64,000 bases of DNA. Origin: Gordoniibacillus chartarius. Lineage in GTDB: Bacteria; Bacillota; Bacilli; Paenibacillales; NBRC-103111. The translations under genes and the position numbers were made by a program. The number at the start of each line of letters is the position of its first letter. Position 1 is the first letter of the stretch. The notes below the pieces were generated by a model. It was not told the DNA's origin, made no database searches, and saw only the letters and a program-made list of their open reading frames with translations. The stretch lies in assembly GCF_042432825.1 (NCBI RefSeq), contig NZ_JBHLWN010000110.1, positions 1 to 64,000 of the forward strand. The letters run 5' to 3'. Shown here piece by piece: positions 25,554-33,748 of the stretch.

Positions 25554-28112
25554 TTAACTCACCGTCCGCGGACGCTCGATCCGCTGCATCCCCGGCCAGC
25601 GGAACGTTGCCCATTCCGGCTGATACTTGTCGATACGCGCCACAACGACCGTCATGTCGTCCATAATATCGCCCTGCTGATAGCGGACAATGCGCTCCAG
25701 CAGCATATCCGCATAGTCCTGCGGGGATTCGGCGTCGATCTCCAGCACCATCCGTTTCATCCACATTTCCTTGTTCACCGCAATGCCCGGCGCATCGTAA
25801 ATCCCGTCGGTCATCATCACCAGCGTATCCCCAGGCTGAAGCTGCAGCGTCACCAGGTCGACGTCCAGATCCTGCACGATCCCGACCGGCAAATTATTCG
25901 CCGAAATGACCAGCACTTCGTCGCCGCGTTTAATGAAGCTAGGCGTCGATCCGATTTTCAGAAACGTCGTCTTGGCATTGTACTGATCGATCAGAGCAAG
26001 ATCCACCGTTGCGAACACCTCGTCCGTCGAGCGCAGCATCAGCACCGAATTGACCGATTTAATCGCCAGACGTTCGTCCATCCCCGACTGCAGCAGCTGC
26101 TGCAGAATCGACAGCGCCGCCTGGCTTTCCGCCCGGGCCCGCTCGCCGTTGCCCATGCCGTCGCTTAATGCAACCGCGAACTTCCCATTCCCTAACTCCA
26201 CCGTTGAAAATGAATCCCCCGACAGCAAGTCGCCCCCTTTCGCCGCACCGGCCACACCGGTTTCGATCTCGTACTCCTTCGCCGACGCGAACACGACCGT
26301 GCTGTAGCCGTCGCCTTTCGTATGCCGCTCTTCCCGTTTGACTGCGATATGTTCGCCGAGAATCTCGGACAGCATGGGAGCAATGATCTTGCGGCATTCA
26401 TCGAAGCCTTTGGTATATTGATGGATGATCTCGATCTCAACGTTGCCCTCATCCAGCGAAATAATATCGATCGAGTTAATGGACAGCCCGAGCTCCTCCA
26501 GCGTGGAACGAATCTGCTCCTCCTGGTGGAACAGCTCCTGTCCTTCCCGTTTGATCTCCTTGGCCAAATCCTCCATTACCTGCGATACGCCCGACAGCTG
26601 ATCGGCGACCAGCTCGCGGCTGTCGATGATTTGTTTTTTCCAGTGCTGGTCGTTCTTGTACTGTGCATACTGCTGCTTCATGACGTCGAGCACCTGCTCG
26701 CTCTTCACGCACATTTTTTTCCATTCGGGCGAAATATCCCGCTTGCTCATCGCACCACCCGCCGCACCGCTGCTGTCACGAACCTCGATTTCGGTCATCA
26801 TATCCGTCATATACTTATAGGTTTGATAAAATTTCTCGTCCCAGCACTGCCTATGCTTCCAGCACGATTCACAGGTTTTGGCGGCTACGGCGTTCATGAA
26901 ATGGCCGACCTCTTCTTCCCGCTGCACGGCTTCGCTGTTCACGGTCACCTGCTTGAACGAACGGGAGAGCTGGCGGAATACCTCCGAGAATTGCTCAACG
27001 CGGCTCGCGGTCAGGTCCCGCACCCGGCGTACGTAATCCTGCTGCGATTTCAAATTTTCCTGAGTGCCCGGCACATACTTGGCCAGAATCTGAATGACCG
27101 AGCGCGGAGTGAGCAGGAACAGGACGATCGCCGCGATGGATTCCCATGTGGACTGCAGTACATTCACGCCGCTCCCGATATAGAAGCTGAGAATGGAGGA
27201 GCCGACCAGAAGGCCGAAGCCGACCGCAGCCCGTTTCCCTTCCTTAAGCAAGCCCGCCAGCATGCCGGAGAAGGCGAGCAGACTCATTTGGTAAATGGCG
27301 TTCGCATTGGCCAGACTCAAGATAAGGCCCGTGATCACCCCGACCGAAGCCCCGAGCGGCGCCCCGCCTACGAGTGCGAACAGCAAAATCAAATAGCGCG
27401 ACATCACATGCTCGATCGTAACCGGCCCGACCTGCCATCCGACCGTTCCGGTCATGACCGAGGCGAGCAGAATGATCAGACAGATGATTTCCTCATGCTT
27501 CAAATGGTAATTCTTCCTGGTTACCGTAAACACCGGCAGCGCCTGCACGAAAATCAGCGTTAACACGAAGCTCAGCACCGACTCGACCGCTACCATCGTA
27601 ATGGCATACCACGTCAGCTCCGCGACGACCAGATTCGCGAACAGCTGGACGAGGAACGTTGTCATGAACACCATGACCGGCGCCAAGGAGATGTCGGAGC
27701 GTTCGAACTTCTCCACGCCTTTCTGGATAAGCAGAAACACGATGATTTCGGTGACGATCAGCCCGGTCTGCGGCTGCGCCGCGAACAAGCTTCCCAGAAA
27801 CAGCCCCGCCCCGATCCAAGGCAGCAAGTCCCTTCGAACGAAATACATGACCGCAAAATATGCGACCGCAAACGGCGCCAGCTCCTCAAGGATCATCGCC
27901 CTCCCGAGCAGCACCGCCATGGCAATCAGCAGGAAAGCCCAACGGCGTGCAAGCAGCGCTTGGACGAAACGATTTTGGACTAAGAATTGAATCGCTCCCG
28001 CCCGGAGCTTGTCCGACGCTCCGGCTACATTCATTCTGAGTGAGATGCCACCATTTCGTTTTAGCATACGCTTACGAACACCACCTATTCTCGATTTCGG
28101 TTTCTCTATCAT
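25554..28112 (-). CDS. spoIIE: Stage II sporulation protein E (SpoIIE) phosphatase
   Basis: Membrane PP2C-type phosphatase that dephosphorylates SpoIIAA-P to release sigma-F in the forespore and helps polar septum formation. The 852-residue product has about ten N-terminal membrane segments (first: FLLIAMAVLLGRAMILEELAPF), a middle FtsZ-interaction region with a CESCWKHRQCW cysteine cluster, and a C-terminal phosphatase with FAVALSDGMGNGERA and MMTDGIYD. The first ATG lacks a good Shine-Dalgarno; an in-frame ATG 15 codons later is the alternative. Confidence 0.96.
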   Translation of the reverse strand: MIEKPKSRIGGVRKRMLKRNGGISLRMNVAGASDKLRAGAIQFLVQNRFVQALLARRWAFLLIAMAVLLGRAMILEELAPFAVAYFAVMYFVRRDLLPWIGAGLFLGSLFAAQPQTGLIVTEIIVFLLIQKGVEKFERSDISLAPVMVFMTTFLVQLFANLVVAELTWYAITMVAVESVLSFVLTLIFVQALPVFTVTRKNYHLKHEEIICLIILLASVMTGTVGWQVGPVTIEHVMSRYLILLFALVGGAPLGASVGVITGLILSLANANAIYQMSLLAFSGMLAGLLKEGKRAAVGFGLLVGSSILSFYIGSGVNVLQSTWESIAAIVLFLLTPRSVIQILAKYVPGTQENLKSQQDYVRRVRDLTASRVEQFSEVFRQLSRSFKQVTVNSEAVQREEEVGHFMNAVAAKTCESCWKHRQCWDEKFYQTYKYMTDMMTEIEVRDSSGAAGGAMSKRDISPEWKKMCVKSEQVLDVMKQQYAQYKNDQHWKKQIIDSRELVADQLSGVSQVMEDLAKEIKREGQELFHQEEQIRSTLEELGLSINSIDIISLDEGNVEIEIIHQYTKGFDECRKIIAPMLSEILGEHIAVKREERHTKGDGYSTVVFASAKEYEIETGVAGAAKGGDLLSGDSFSTVELGNGKFAVALSDGMGNGERARAESQAALSILQQLLQSGMDERLAIKSVNSVLMLRSTDEVFATVDLALIDQYNAKTTFLKIGSTPSFIKRGDEVLVISANNLPVGIVQDLDVDLVTLQLQPGDTLVMMTDGIYDAPGIAVNKEMWMKRMVLEIDAESPQDYADMLLERIVRYQQGDIMDDMTVVVARIDKYQPEWATFRWPGMQRIERPRTVS

Positions 28113-28610
28113 AGCGGGAATCTATCGGAAAGTTTGTCATAATGAGTTGGTAGATTCAAAATGATTTCCGACAAAAACGCAGGGTGTGCGAAACAGCGCG
28201 AACCTATAAGCGGAAAGCGGTCTGCGTATGCGTATGGGGGGCTCAGCGTCAAATGGCGTAGAGGATTGTTGGGCAGATGCGGCGGGAATGTGTCGAAGCG
28301 GGGACCCGGGGAACAAGCTTCGGATCGGTGGCGGGAATTCGGCCGTAGCTTCAGGCGCGATGTCGAATTGCAACTGGGAACTGTGCGCCGGGCCTCACCA
28401 TCGAACCTCAGTCCGCATACTGCAGCCGCTTCTGTCTAAGAGGCGTTTTGCTCCAGCTAACGGTTCATGAGGTCAAAATACCCTAATCGAACTTCTAGCT
28501 TGACCTGATTCCCCCTTATTAACTAGCGAAATGGCCACCGGCTTCGCGGCTTACCGTCCCTTGCAGCGGAGCCCTCGCTTATTCACAGATATCGCCGTGC
28601 ATAGCCACAT
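28113..28610. other. Gene-free region between spoIIE and the S1-domain gene
   Basis: About 500 bases with no convincing gene; the short open frames here show no family features. In Bacillus subtilis tRNA genes lie at this place, but I find no T-loop or acceptor pairing here. A 7-bp inverted repeat AGGTCAA/TTGACCT occurs at about 28470-28506. Confidence 0.5.
28168..28174 (-). promoter_or_regulatory. Possible Spo0A box upstream of spoIIE
   Basis: TTGTCGG on the minus strand, about 60 bases before spoIIE, is one mismatch from the 0A box TTGTCGA. A weaker TTTGTCATA lies nearer the gene on the opposite strand. spoIIE of Bacillus subtilis is Spo0A-activated, so the location is sensible, but no clear core promoter was found. 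Confidence 0.3.
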
Positions 28611-28652
28611 AAAAAAACCGCAAGTGTGAGGTTACCCTCTCCACTTGCGGCT
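28611..28652 (-). terminator. Rho-independent terminator after the S1-domain gene
   Basis: Stem CCGCAAGTG.../...CACTTGCGG (28618-28650) with an inner GAGG/CCTC pairing, followed on the minus strand by TTTTTTT. Confidence 0.9.
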
Positions 28653-28666
28653 TTCGCATGTATAAG

Positions 28667-29203
28667 TTAGTCGCGTCTGGCGCCACGGCCGCCGCGTTTG
28701 CCTTCGGTATTCTTCTTCAGGGAAGAGATGCGCTCTTCGCTGTCTTTCAGGAAGCGAGACATCTTGTCTTCGAAACTCATCGATCTTGGTGGACCGCCAC
28801 GATCTCCGCGACCGCCACCGCGTGGACCGCCGCCGCCTCGTGGGCCGCCGCCAAATCCGCCGCGATCTCCGCGCGGGCCTCCGCTTGCGCCGCCAAATCC
28901 GCCGCGATCTCCGCGTGGGCCTCCGCTTGCGCCGCCAAATCTTTCGGGACGAGCCGCTTCTGGGGGTCTTTCGATCGTCTGCTTGATGGACAGACCAATC
29001 TTGCCGTCCTTGTCGACGTTAATCACTTTCACCGTCACGATATCGTTCAGTTTCAGGTGATCGTTAACATCTTTGACATAGTTGTCGGCGATCTCCGAAA
29101 TGTGGACGAGACCGGTGACTCCGCCTTCGAGTTCGACGAATGCCCCGAAGTGAGTAATTCCTGTCACCTTGCCCTCTAGCTTGCTGCCCACTTCAATTGC
29201 CAT
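28667..29203 (-). CDS. S1-domain RNA-binding protein with RGG-type repeats (YabR-like)
   Basis: Residues 1-75 are one S1 OB-fold (GSKLEGKVTGITHFGAFVEL, GLVHISEIA, KIGLSIKQ), as in YabR and polynucleotide phosphorylase. Residues 85-140 are low-complexity Gly/Arg/Asp, with the 14-residue unit GGASGGPRGDRGGF twice in tandem, followed by PRGGGGPRGGGRGDRGG. The tail FEDKMSRFLKDSEERISSLKK is helical and ends in basic residues. RGG tracts bind RNA in other proteins. Role: probably RNA or ribosome associated. Confidence 0.88.
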   Translation of the reverse strand: MAIEVGSKLEGKVTGITHFGAFVELEGGVTGLVHISEIADNYVKDVNDHLKLNDIVTVKVINVDKDGKIGLSIKQTIERPPEAARPERFGGASGGPRGDRGGFGGASGGPRGDRGGFGGGPRGGGGPRGGGRGDRGGPPRSMSFEDKMSRFLKDSEERISSLKKNTEGKRGGRGARRD

Positions 29204-29253
29204 ATAGGTACTTGTTCCTCCCTTAAAATGTTCAAAAAGACTTGGCTATGCCG

Positions 29254-29283
29254 ATTATACCTGATTCGAGAGAATACGGTCAA
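29254..29283 (-). promoter_or_regulatory. Sigma-A promoter of the S1-domain gene
   Basis: TTGACC (29278-29283) and TATAAT (29254-29259), 18 bp apart on the minus strand, about 50 bases before the gene. Confidence 0.8.
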
Positions 29284-29324
29284 TACAAGCAACACAAATT
29301 GGGCTTGGGCGAGGGCGGGCAAAG

Positions 29325-29654
29325 TTATGGCATCGCTTTAGTTGCCGGGAACACCGTCTCTCCGGGCTTGTACCAATGCAGTTCGGTCCGAATCTTCTGC
29401 TCGATATATTCCTTATCGTTGAGCCGTTCAACTTCTCGCTTCGTCTGCTCGTTCGTCAGCTTGAGTTGTTGCAGCTGATCTTGCAGACCTTGCATCTCGG
29501 CCGTCTTCAAATTCAGCTTCGACCACTGGGCTACAAATGCCGGCAGCGCCCACGTCAAGAATACGACGACACAGAATAGAAGCATTCGTTTGCGGCGCTT
29601 GGCACCTTTATTCAGTTGTATGTTCGCCGGCATGGCGTTTGCGCGCACAGACAT
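29325..29654 (-). CDS. divIC: Septum formation initiator DivIC
   Basis: Bitopic division protein that pairs with FtsL and DivIB. After a basic cytoplasmic start (KGAKRRKRM) comes one membrane segment (LLFCVVVFLTWALPAFVAQW), a leucine-zipper-like coiled coil (MQGLQDQLQQLKLTNEQTK) and the conserved KEYIEQKIRTELHWYKPGE. The ATG at 29654 is 12 bases from AGGAGG; in-frame TTGs lie closer, so the start is uncertain by a few codons. Length about 109 residues. Confidence 0.92.
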   Translation of the reverse strand: MSVRANAMPANIQLNKGAKRRKRMLLFCVVVFLTWALPAFVAQWSKLNLKTAEMQGLQDQLQQLKLTNEQTKREVERLNDKEYIEQKIRTELHWYKPGETVFPATKAMP

Positions 29655-29688
29655 CAACAACGCAAGCCTCCTGTATCCGTATGTACTG

Positions 29689-30279
29689 TTAGAACCACCG
29701 ACGCAGCCAGACCCACATACGCTCAAACCAACCGCCTATTCGAGCAAGCCACCTGGGCATCCGCAAATGCTGTTGCAGCGGCCGCCAAATAGGCCGAGTA
29801 AGCCAAATCAGCAGCTTCCAAAAAGGATACAGACATTGTAGCACAATTCGGTACAGGAAAATAGCCAAAGCCGCCAAGAACCCTAAAAATAGGATAAACA
29901 GCCTATACAAACCTATAATAGGCTTAACTACGACAGTTTCTACTGTCTTGACAAGGAAACGGAACAACGCTTTCACCGTGCGGATCAAATAATGCATGAC
30001 CGAGATGACCGCTTTGCTCAGAGAAGTAAAATAGATGACTACCCCGATGAGCAGCCCGATAAAGACGAACAGCCGGACTTGTCCGTGATTGCTCCAGTAT
30101 AAAATGCGGAATACGAGAATCGTCGCCAAGCTCCAATAGAGGAGGTCCGTCACCGGCTGCGTCCATCTTGGCACGCGCAGCTGGCCGGCAAGCACGCGGA
30201 AGCCGTCGAACAGAACGCCGAGAGCGAGGCCGCTGACGAACATCATCCATAGAGTCAGGAATTGAACATTCAGCGTCAC
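29689..30279 (-). CDS. yabQ: Spore cortex biosynthesis protein YabQ
   Basis: Membrane protein needed for cortex formation, targeted to the outer forespore membrane. The 196-residue product has about five hydrophobic segments (LTLWMMFVSGLALGVLFDGF, LFVFIGLLIGVVIYFT, LFILFLGFLAALAIFLY) and a Trp/Arg-rich tail (ARIGGWFERMWVWLRRWF). Overlaps yabP by 4 bases. Confidence 0.9.
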   Translation of the reverse strand: MTLNVQFLTLWMMFVSGLALGVLFDGFRVLAGQLRVPRWTQPVTDLLYWSLATILVFRILYWSNHGQVRLFVFIGLLIGVVIYFTSLSKAVISVMHYLIRTVKALFRFLVKTVETVVVKPIIGLYRLFILFLGFLAALAIFLYRIVLQCLYPFWKLLIWLTRPIWRPLQQHLRMPRWLARIGGWFERMWVWLRRWF

Positions 30280-30557
30280 TTAAACAGCTTGCCCAAGAAT
30301 CCCTTGGACTTATCCGGGGAGTTTGCATCTACATATCCAAGCTCGTTCACATAACCCTCGATGGCGACGAGACCCTGGTCGAGGCTTAAGTTCTTGATAT
30401 GCAGATTTTGCCCTTTAATCATGAGAAAGCCGCACTCCGTCTCCAGCAAAAACTCCTCGCTGTCAAAGCTTTCGACATTCAGGACACCGGAAATTTCAAG
30501 CAGCTTGCGGTTTAACATTTTGATTTCTTGGCGCTTGGGCGCTTTCGGTTCGATCAT
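30276..30557 (-). CDS. yabP: Sporulation protein YabP
   Basis: A 93-residue YabP/YqfC-family protein (RKLLEISGVLNVESFDSEEF, ETECGFLMIKGQNLHIKNL) made in the mother cell and required for spore cortex with YabQ. Shine-Dalgarno AAGGAGGGG lies just upstream. A CATATGCT at about 30581-30588 could be part of a sigma-E promoter, but the -35 is unclear. Confidence 0.93.
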   Translation of the reverse strand: MIEPKAPKRQEIKMLNRKLLEISGVLNVESFDSEEFLLETECGFLMIKGQNLHIKNLSLDQGLVAIEGYVNELGYVDANSPDKSKGFLGKLFK

Positions 30558-30635
30558 GACAAGCCCCTCCTTCTAGAACAAGCATATGGGGGTGCAGATC
30601 ATTTTAGAACCGGTTCGCCCGCCGCCGGTATGGCA

Positions 30636-30668
30636 AACAAAAAGAGCGACCCCCAAAGTGATCGCTCT
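30636..30668 (-). terminator. Rho-independent terminator after rqcP
   Basis: Stem AGAGCGA/TCGCTCT (30643-30668) with a minus-strand TTTTTG, 5 bases beyond the rqcP stop. Confidence 0.88.
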
Positions 30669-30672
30669 CTCC

Positions 30673-30939
30673 TTATTCCTCAGCCCGGTAAGGCTCTTCC
30701 TTGACCAAGGTGTACATCGTTGCAGCGTCTTCCTTGCGGGTCGATTCCGTGAGGCGCTCGACGCGTACCGTCACGATCTTCTGGCCGAACTGGATCGCCA
30801 GCTCGTCCCCCACTTTCACCGCGCTGCTCGGCTTCGCCTCCCGGCTGTTTATCCAGACGCGCCCTTGCTCGGAAACATCCTTCGCAACGGTGCGGCGCTT
30901 AATCAGCCGGGACAGCTTCAGGAACTTGTCCAGCCTCAT
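30673..30939 (-). CDS. rqcP: Ribosome quality-control S4-domain protein RqcP (YabO)
   Basis: An 88-residue S4 RNA-binding protein (MRLDKFLKLSRLIKRRTVAK, GRVWINSREAKPSSAVKVGD), which binds 50S subunits carrying stalled nascent chains and helps RqcH add poly-alanine tails. Slightly basic with a short acidic tail. The ATG overlaps the hbs stop by one base (TAATG), so it is coupled to the abundant HBsu. Confidence 0.93.
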   Translation of the reverse strand: MRLDKFLKLSRLIKRRTVAKDVSEQGRVWINSREAKPSSAVKVGDELAIQFGQKIVTVRVERLTESTRKEDAATMYTLVKEEPYRAEE

Positions 30940-31211
30940 TACTTCACAGCTTCTTTAAGCTTGTTGCCAGCTTTGAAAGCCGGAACCTTGGACTCGGCGA
31001 TCGTGATCGTAGCGCCGGTTTGCGGGTTGCGGCCCGTGCGGCCGGAGCGCTTGCGGGTTTCGAATGTGCCGAAGCCGATCAGTTGTACTTTATCGCCTGC
31101 GGACAGGGCGGTTTCGACTTCGCCGAGGAAACCGTTCAGCACAGTTTCGACATCTTTCTTGGTCAGGCCGCTCTTTGTTGCAATGTTGTTGATCAGATCT
31201 GTCTTGTTCAT
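30939..31211 (-). CDS. hbs: Nucleoid protein HU (HBsu)
   Basis: The main histone-like DNA-bending protein. The 90-residue product matches the family throughout: MNKTDLINNIATKSGLTKKD, GFGTFETRKRSGRTGRNPQT and the conserved PAFKAGNKLKE. A strong AGGAGG precedes it. Its leader contains a perfect 14-base palindrome GGAACTGCAGTTCC (about 31250). Confidence 0.98.
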   Translation of the reverse strand: MNKTDLINNIATKSGLTKKDVETVLNGFLGEVETALSAGDKVQLIGFGTFETRKRSGRTGRNPQTGATITIAESKVPAFKAGNKLKEAVK

Positions 31212-31339
31212 GTGGATATGTACCTCCTACAGGTAGTAGATATTCGGCGGAACTGCAGTTCCCCGTATGAGAGCTTTGGGCGGATTGCCATGTTCATCCT
31301 GCTCGCACTATGTATTCTTTGCGTAATGTAAAATTCCTG

Positions 31340-32836
31340 CTAGCCACGCGGGTTCCGAGGATTTTTTTTTGCTTCCTGCCACCAGTTCTCCATCTCTAAT
31401 AAATTAGTTTGCGCAAAATTTCGTCCGCTTAAACGCAGCTTTTCTTCGATATAAGCAAATCTTTCCATAAACTTCCTGTTCGTGGCGGCGAGCGCTTCTT
31501 CGGGATCAACCTTCAAGAATCGAGCTAAATTGACAACGGCAAAAATCAAATCGCCAAGCTCGCCGATCCGCTCCTCGTCGGTTCCCTCCGGAGTCATGAC
31601 CTCTCGTACCTCGCCAAGCTCCTCTTCGATCTTCGCCACTACGTCCCGTACATCGGACCAGTCGAACCCGACCTCCGCGGCCTTCTTTTGCAGCTTATAG
31701 GCCTTCATCAGCCCCGGCAAGTCGCGCGGCACACCGGCGAGCAGCGACTGCGCAGCAGGGTCGATCCCTTTGCTCCGCTTCTCCTCGGCCTTAATGTCCT
31801 GCCAATTCGCCAGCACCTCTCCGACGCTCTCCACTGCAGTATCCCCGAACACATGCGGATGGCGGCGGATCAGCTTCTCGCTGATCGACTCCACGACATC
31901 GTACACGTCGAACGTCCCGACTTCCGCCTCCATCTGCGAATGGAGCATGATCTGCAGCAGCAGGTCGCCCATCTCCTCGCACATCGCGTCCGGGTCGTCG
32001 TCGTCGATCGTCTCCAGCACCTCATACGTTTCTTCGATCAGATGCTTGCGCAGGCTCTGGTGCGTCTGTTCCCGATCCCAGGGGCACCCTTCCGGACTGC
32101 GCAGGATCTCCACGATTTCGCGCAGTCGCTCGAACGACCGGTTGCGCAGCTCCTCGCGCTCGCTGCGCGGCACCCAAATCAAGGATAGGTTGCCATAGCC
32201 TTCGACACGATCAAGCTCATACAGCGGTACCTTTACAATCCGCTCCTGGCCCTCCACGCCGAGCGCATGCCCCACCACGACCTCGTAATCATCCGGGAGC
32301 ATGTCCATCAAACCGAGCTTCACATCGGATGCCGTCAGTTCGTCGTACACTTGGGCCACAATCGTATGCACGTTGGGCTCGAGGCCGCGGGCGTTCATAT
32401 TCGTCGCATCGAGCAGACGGAAGCCCTCGATCGGGTCAAAGCCGAATCGCAGGAATGCTTCGTCAAGAAAGCTTTCGCCGCCCTCCACACGCAAGCTTAC
32501 ACCTGCTGCGGGGCAGCGCTCGCGCAGCAGCTGCACCGTACGCTCCGCCACCATCGGATGTCCGGGCACGGCATAGAGCAGCTCGTCCTCCGTGTTCTTG
32601 GCGAGTGCAACCAGGCGCTCGGCAATATGTTCATAAACGGCCTCAAAGCTCGTCTCAGCCACATAGATGCTGTCAAACGACTCGTAAGCGATGTCGTGAC
32701 GCCGCAGCAAATCCACCATCGGGTGTTCGTCCGTACGCAAATATAACGGAAGGCCGGAGCGCAGCTTATTCCATACACCAAGGGTCAGCTTGTTCTCGTC
32801 CCCGGTTCCGAGTCCGAGCACGGTGATTCGTGCCAT
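31340..32836 (-). CDS. mazG: MazG-family NTP pyrophosphohydrolase fused to a tetrapyrrole-methylase-like domain (YabN)
   Basis: The 498-residue product has an N-terminal SAM-dependent methylase fold (ITVLGLGTGDENKLTLG, YAVPGHPMVAERTV) and a C-terminal double MazG region (PEGCPWDREQTHQSLRKHL, EEMGDLLLQIMLHS, then GELGDLIFAVVNLARFL). MazG cleaves NTPs to NMPs as housecleaning; the methylase target is unknown. I take the ATG at 32836 with GGAGG 9 bases upstream rather than one 14 codons earlier. The last codons run over an A9 tract. Confidence 0.94.
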   Translation of the reverse strand: MARITVLGLGTGDENKLTLGVWNKLRSGLPLYLRTDEHPMVDLLRRHDIAYESFDSIYVAETSFEAVYEHIAERLVALAKNTEDELLYAVPGHPMVAERTVQLLRERCPAAGVSLRVEGGESFLDEAFLRFGFDPIEGFRLLDATNMNARGLEPNVHTIVAQVYDELTASDVKLGLMDMLPDDYEVVVGHALGVEGQERIVKVPLYELDRVEGYGNLSLIWVPRSEREELRNRSFERLREIVEILRSPEGCPWDREQTHQSLRKHLIEETYEVLETIDDDDPDAMCEEMGDLLLQIMLHSQMEAEVGTFDVYDVVESISEKLIRRHPHVFGDTAVESVGEVLANWQDIKAEEKRSKGIDPAAQSLLAGVPRDLPGLMKAYKLQKKAAEVGFDWSDVRDVVAKIEEELGEVREVMTPEGTDEERIGELGDLIFAVVNLARFLKVDPEEALAATNRKFMERFAYIEEKLRLSGRNFAQTNLLEMENWWQEAKKNPRNPRG

Positions 32837-32882
32837 ATCAGGCCACCTCCAATATGTTCCATTATAACCGACCGTCATAAAA

Positions 32883-32928
32883 ATAAAAAAGCTTTCCCGC
32901 GGGGATACGTCTTCGCGAGGAAAGCTTC
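32883..32928 (-). terminator. Rho-independent terminator after spoVT
   Basis: Stem AAGCTTTCC/GGAAAGCTT (32889-32927) and a minus-strand TTTTTTATTT. Confidence 0.85.
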
Positions 32929-32949
32929 GGTTTGTCGGATTGCTCCCGA

Positions 32950-33492
32950 TTACTGCTCCATCTGCTTCGCCAGGAAGCCTGCGGCGGTCTCCGCCATTTT
33001 CATTTCCATCTGACCCATCTTCACCGATTCGTCTTTGGAGACAAGAATGACCGATCCGATTGGGTCCCCGCCCGCTACGATCGGCGCGATAACGAACGAG
33101 CTGTACGTATCCGCCGCGTCCTTCGTAATATCGTAGGTGCCTGTCGTGCCTTCCAGAGTGGTCTTCCGGTTTTCCATACAGGTTTCGACGACAGACCCGA
33201 TCGCCTTTTCCAGAAAATCCTTCTTGGAGCCTCCGGCAACGGCAATGACGGTGTCGCGGTCGGAAATCATGGTGATATGGTTTGTACTCTCGTATAACGA
33301 TTCGGCGTACTCCTTGGCGAAATCGCCCAATTCACCGATTGGAGAGTACTTCTTGAGAATGACTTCCCCGTCACGGTCGACGAAAATTTCCAGCGGGTCA
33401 CCTTCACGAATCCTCAATGTGCGGCGTATTTCCTTCGGGATAACGACTCTGCCCAGATCATCGATCCGGCGTACAATTCCAGTTGCTTTCAT
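32950..33492 (-). CDS. spoVT: Stage V sporulation protein T, AbrB-type regulator
   Basis: Forespore transcription factor controlling late sigma-G genes. The 180-residue product has an N-terminal AbrB swapped-hairpin domain (TGIVRRIDDLGRVVIPKEIR) and a C-terminal GAF domain (residues 60-178). Its first 45 residues are close to those of abrB elsewhere in the window. In Bacillus subtilis a murJ-like gene (yabM) separates spoVT and mazG; here they are adjacent. Confidence 0.97.
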   Translation of the reverse strand: MKATGIVRRIDDLGRVVIPKEIRRTLRIREGDPLEIFVDRDGEVILKKYSPIGELGDFAKEYAESLYESTNHITMISDRDTVIAVAGGSKKDFLEKAIGSVVETCMENRKTTLEGTTGTYDITKDAADTYSSFVIAPIVAGGDPIGSVILVSKDESVKMGQMEMKMAETAAGFLAKQMEQ

Positions 33493-33704
33493 GCCTCTAG
33501 ATGCCTCGCTTTCCTTGAAGATTAGATACGACTGGATGTCGGTGCGCTGTATTCATGAATGGAGGGGACTCGAATCGTAGCCATAGTATTCTACGAGTCC
33601 CAGATTCTTATACCAACTTGCCACCACGGGGGAGATCGTAGTACCTCTGCCTCTATGTGGCTATGTAGCCGCTCCGCCGTACTTATAGATTGTCCATGTT
33701 TAAC

Positions 33705-33739
33705 AAATAAAAACAGGATGCCCTCTTGGAGCATCCTGC
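33705..33739 (-). terminator. Rho-independent terminator after prsA
   Basis: Stem CAGGATGC/GCATCCTG (33714-33738) followed by TTTTTATTT on the minus strand. Confidence 0.9.
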
Positions 33740-33748
33740 CATTGTTGG

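Noticed and set aside
26322..27563. 413-codon plus-strand frame opposite spoIIE
   Set aside because: Shadow of spoIIE; no protein-family character.
28113..28610. tRNA genes expected between spoIIE and the S1-domain gene
   Set aside because: Bacillus subtilis has tRNAs here, but I could find no T-loop, D-loop or acceptor pairing on either strand.
33493..33600. Sigma-G promoter for spoVT (TGAATA ... GTATCTA)
   Set aside because: The spacing is too long and the -10 matches poorly; spoVT should have a forespore promoter, but this one is not convincing.
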